10,116 nt of DNA. Origin: an uncultured Bacteroidales bacterium (lineage in GTDB: Bacteria > Bacteroidota > Bacteroidia > Bacteroidales > Paludibacteraceae). Positions 8,752 through 10,116 of the stretch are shown here, in pieces (position 1 is the stretch's first letter; every line of letters begins with the position of its first letter). The stretch covers positions 1 through 10,116 of the forward strand of contig CAMOMF010000033.1 of NCBI GenBank assembly GCA_946619625.1. Reading direction: 5' to 3'. Under the pieces are notes generated by a model. The model did no database searches, was not told the origin of the DNA, and saw only the letters and a program-made list of their open reading frames with translations. The translations under genes were made by a program, and so were the position numbers.

Positions 8752-8774
8752 GATACATGTTCGTAATTTGGGTG

Positions 8775-8806
8775 CAAAGTTACTACATTTTTGCTGAATT
8801 TGCAAA
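8775..8806 (-). promoter_or_regulatory. Bacteroidota-type promoter of the GHL10-amidase-SusC operon
   Basis: Read on the minus strand, TTTG (8806-8803) is followed after exactly 20 nt by TAACTTTG (8782-8775), an exact match to the TTTG / TAnnTTTG promoter of the Bacteroidota primary sigma factor. Only 23 nt separate the -7 element from the ATG at 8751, so the leader should be very short, roughly 15-20 nt. The position shows that the upstream in-frame ATG at 8829 cannot be used from this promoter. No similar element is visible in the junctions between the three genes, so this promoter probably drives all of them. Confidence 0.85.
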
Positions 8807-8813
8807 TTTTTTG

Positions 8814-8831
8814 ATATGTTATAAAACATAT
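8814..8831. promoter_or_regulatory. Inverted repeat just upstream of the operon promoter, possible operator
   Basis: ATATGTT (8814-8820), the 4-nt spacer ATAA, and AACATAT (8825-8831) form a perfect 7-bp inverted repeat. It begins 7 bp beyond the far edge of the -33 element (8803-8806), so it sits upstream of the promoter for the minus-strand operon, a place suited to an activator. The arms are A/T-rich, so chance occurrence is not negligible and no regulator is identified. Confidence 0.4.
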
Positions 8832-8834
8832 TTC

Positions 8835-8850
8835 GCCATTTAGGCGCATT
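8835..8850. repeat. 16-bp sequence shared with the amidase coding region
   Basis: GCCATTTAGGCGCATT at 8835-8850 is identical, in the same orientation, to 6526-6541. The second copy is inside the amidase gene and encodes NAPKW near residues 87-91. The intergenic copy also holds most of a small inverted repeat, CGCC-ATTTA-GGCG (8834-8846). It may be coincidence or a trace of a short duplication. Confidence 0.5.
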
Positions 8851-9073
8851 TTTAGTGCCTTTTCAAACGTTTTCAATAGCACTCTTCTCAAAGAAAACCA
8901 TGTTTAGTGTACCTTTTTGCTTGGTGATTGGAGCACAAAGACAAAGATGAAGGATGAAAACGATTGCAGAGAATTTGGCAAGGGGAAATTAAACGCGCAA
9001 AGTTAGCAAATGCCCGACCTCAACTCGCCTGCATGCACACACGCAATACCCTCCCTGCTCTGAAGCATGTGTT

Positions 9074-9099
9074 ATTCTTGCACGATTCTTGCACGATTC
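9074..9099 (+). repeat. 11-bp tandem repeat, about 2.4 copies
   Basis: ATTCTTGCACG is present twice in perfect tandem (9074-9084 and 9085-9095), followed by a partial third copy ATTC (9096-9099). The unit is close to one helical turn, so repeated sites would lie on the same DNA face. It is about 115 bp upstream of the LD-carboxypeptidase -33 element. Confidence 0.9.
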
Positions 9100-9101
9100 A
9101 G

Positions 9102-9120
9102 CCGACACAACCGACACAAC
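9102..9120 (+). repeat. 9-bp tandem repeat, two copies
   Basis: CCGACACAA occurs twice in perfect tandem (9102-9110 and 9111-9119) and is followed by one further C. It begins only 2 bp after the 11-bp repeat, and the two units are unrelated in sequence. Function is unknown. Confidence 0.88.
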
Positions 9121-9194
9121 AACCTGCAATCTCCCTTTTACGAAACATTCACTGCGCTAATTTTCAGAAATACTCTTAAATATAAAAAAATACA

Positions 9195-9218
9195 TTTTAT
9201 TTGCATTTTTATTTGCAT
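9195..9218 (+). repeat. Perfect 12-bp tandem duplication over the -33 element
   Basis: TTTTATTTGCAT occurs twice back to back (9195-9206 and 9207-9218) with no mismatch. The second copy supplies the -33 TTTG of the LD-carboxypeptidase promoter; the first copy contains the same TTTG 12 nt further upstream. It could be a regulator-binding site or a simple duplication in A/T-rich DNA. Confidence 0.9.
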
Positions 9219-9243
9219 ATGTAAAAAAAAAGTATTACCTTTG
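9212..9243 (+). promoter_or_regulatory. Bacteroidota-type promoter of the LD-carboxypeptidase gene
   Basis: TTTG (9212-9215), 20 nt, then TACCTTTG (9236-9243) matches the Bacteroidota promoter pattern exactly. The spacing is the same as in the divergent operon promoter. The ATG follows 28 nt after the -7 element, giving a leader of about 20 nt that is A/T-rich with no clear Shine-Dalgarno site. The -33 TTTG lies inside the second copy of a 12-bp tandem duplication, and the DNA just upstream (9177-9211) is very A/T-rich. Confidence 0.87.
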
Positions 9244-9271
9244 CAGCGAATTTTGAAAATAGTAGTTGAAA

Positions 9272-10116
9272 ATGGGAGAAAGAGTACATATGGTAGTGCC
9301 CGCTGGGCGCTTGGATTCACGTTTTTTGGATATCGCGCGTTTGCGCTTAGAATCATGGGGTTATGAAGTAACGGAAGGGGAGCATGCTCGTCAGCCGCTG
9401 GGCCGTTTCGGCGGCACGAAACGCGGGCGCGCGGAGGATTTGAATGAAGCATTCAGGGATCCGGACCTACGATATATACTTTGCGCCCGTGGGGGGTATG
9501 GCATGGTTCAGATACTCGACCAATTGGTTGTACCGGAAAACCATGCGACCGTAATCGGTTTCTCGGACATCACCGCACTGCACCTGATGTTAGGCAAATA
9601 CAATGTTCCGTCAATACACGGGGCAATGGCGAAACACATTGCGGAGTATGGCAAGAACCGTGCTTCGGTTGATGCGCTTCAGTCAGTGATGGCGGGAGAA
9701 CCCATTCATTATGAGATGGCACCTCACCCATTGAACCGATTGGGGAAGGTCGAGGCGACACTTCGCGGTGGCAATCTGGCGGTAATGTGCGGATTGCAGG
9801 GTACACCCTTTGCCGTACGCACGGACGAGCCGACCGTTCTCTTCATTGAAGATGTGGGCGAGCGTCCATACGTGATCGACAGAATGCTGAACAATCTGCG
9901 TCTAAGCGGTGTGCTGAGGAACATTCAGGGATTGATAGTGGGGCAATTCTCGGATTATGAAGAGGACCCGCAGATGGGAGGAACGTTGTACGAGCGCATC
10001 AGGATGATGGTTGAACCATACGATTATCCGGTCCTGTTCCGTTTCCCTGCCGGGCACGTAAACAGGAATATGCCGATGATAATGAATGCTACTTGCCGAA
10101 TAGAGATAACAAATAC
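9272..10116 (+). CDS. ldcA: LD-carboxypeptidase, peptidase family S66 (muramoyltetrapeptide carboxypeptidase, LdcA type); C-terminus cut off
   Basis: LdcA is a cytoplasmic serine peptidase that removes the terminal D-Ala from murein tetrapeptides by cutting the L,D bond after the diamino acid, a step in peptidoglycan recycling. The 281 codons seen include all family landmarks: CARGGYG (71-77), nucleophile Ser98 in GFSDITALH, Glu193 in FIEDVGERPYVIDRML, and His262 in AGHVNRNMP. The Ser-Glu and Glu-His spacings (95 and 69 residues) are close to those of the Pseudomonas aeruginosa enzyme as I remember them (Ser115, Glu217, His285). There is no signal peptide. The N-terminus is short (MGERVHMVVPAGRLD) and lacks the usual leading proline-rich LxPGD segment. 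An in-frame TAG at 9263 rules out an upstream ATG start, so 9272 is the start. The protein should end shortly beyond the window. It is transcribed away from the amidase operon from its own promoter. The family is near certain. Confidence 0.95.
   Translation, partial: MGERVHMVVPAGRLDSRFLDIARLRLESWGYEVTEGEHARQPLGRFGGTKRGRAEDLNEAFRDPDLRYILCARGGYGMVQILDQLVVPENHATVIGFSDITALHLMLGKYNVPSIHGAMAKHIAEYGKNRASVDALQSVMAGEPIHYEMAPHPLNRLGKVEATLRGGNLAVMCGLQGTPFAVRTDEPTVLFIEDVGERPYVIDRMLNNLRLSGVLRNIQGLIVGQFSDYEEDPQMGGTLYERIRMMVEPYDYPVLFRFPAGHVNRNMPMIMNATCRIEITN

Larger units (their letters stand above)
8807..9211. other. Divergent intergenic region between the two promoters
   Basis: This stretch of about 400 bp separates the two outward-facing promoters. 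I see no coding sequence in it: the short reading frames present start with no plausible signal and resemble no family I know. It holds the inverted repeat at 8814-8831, the spaced direct repeat TTTTCAA-ACG-TTTTCAA at 8860-8876, the 11-bp and 9-bp tandem repeats at 9074-9120, and the 12-bp repeat at 9195-9218. Composition changes from mixed (8880-9170) to strongly A/T-rich near 9177-9211. A small RNA or a regulatory hub cannot be excluded from sequence alone. Confidence 0.6.

Noticed and set aside
8834..8846. Small hairpin CGCC-ATTTA-GGCG
   Set aside because: A 4-bp stem with no U-tract is too weak to call a terminator.
8998..9005. A second minus-strand TAACTTTG, identical to the operon's -7 box
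   Set aside because: No TTTG lies at the required spacing upstream (about 9024-9029), so it is a solitary -7 match. It could at most be a weak upstream promoter.
8964..9179. A 71-codon open frame in the intergenic region
   Set aside because: It runs through the tandem repeats, has no initiation signal or promoter and shows no recognisable protein features.
9067..9366. A 99-codon plus-strand frame overlapping the start of ldcA
   Set aside because: It is out of frame with ldcA, crosses the ldcA promoter and has no recognisable features.

Overview
The window looks like chromosomal DNA from a member of the Bacteroidota, most likely order Bacteroidales. Four things point there: a SusC/RagA-type TonB-linked outer-membrane protein, two Bacteroidota-type promoters (TTTG, 20 nt, TAnnTTTG), A-rich leaders without clear Shine-Dalgarno sites, and short C-terminal tails on two secreted proteins that resemble Bacteroidales type IX-secretion sorting tails. 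Genus cannot be told from this sequence.

Layout. Positions 1-8751 hold a tightly packed minus-strand operon, read from right to left. First is a secreted GHL10/DUF187-type glycoside hydrolase (8751-6796). It overlaps by 4 bp (ATGA) with a very large secreted zinc amidase carrying a beta-propeller-like region (6799-3023). After 21 bp comes a SusC-like transporter that starts at 3001 and runs off the left edge. Positions 8752-9271 are a 520-bp divergent intergenic region with one recognisable promoter at each end, an inverted repeat and three separate short tandem duplications. On the plus strand, from 9272 off the right edge, is an LD-carboxypeptidase of family S66 (LdcA type).

How the genes fit together. 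All three enzymes belong to families linked to peptidoglycan. Amidase_3 enzymes strip stem peptides from MurNAc. GHL10 proteins include E. coli DigH (YddW), which cuts glycan strands already stripped of peptide. LdcA trims the terminal D-Ala from imported muropeptide tetrapeptides in the cytoplasm. With a SusC transporter in the same operon, the simplest reading is a peptidoglycan-utilisation or recycling locus built like a polysaccharide-utilisation locus: surface or periplasmic digestion, TonB-dependent uptake, then cytoplasmic trimming. Family assignments are strong. The shared pathway and the substrate are inferred. A SusD partner, expected after SusC, would lie outside the window to the left.
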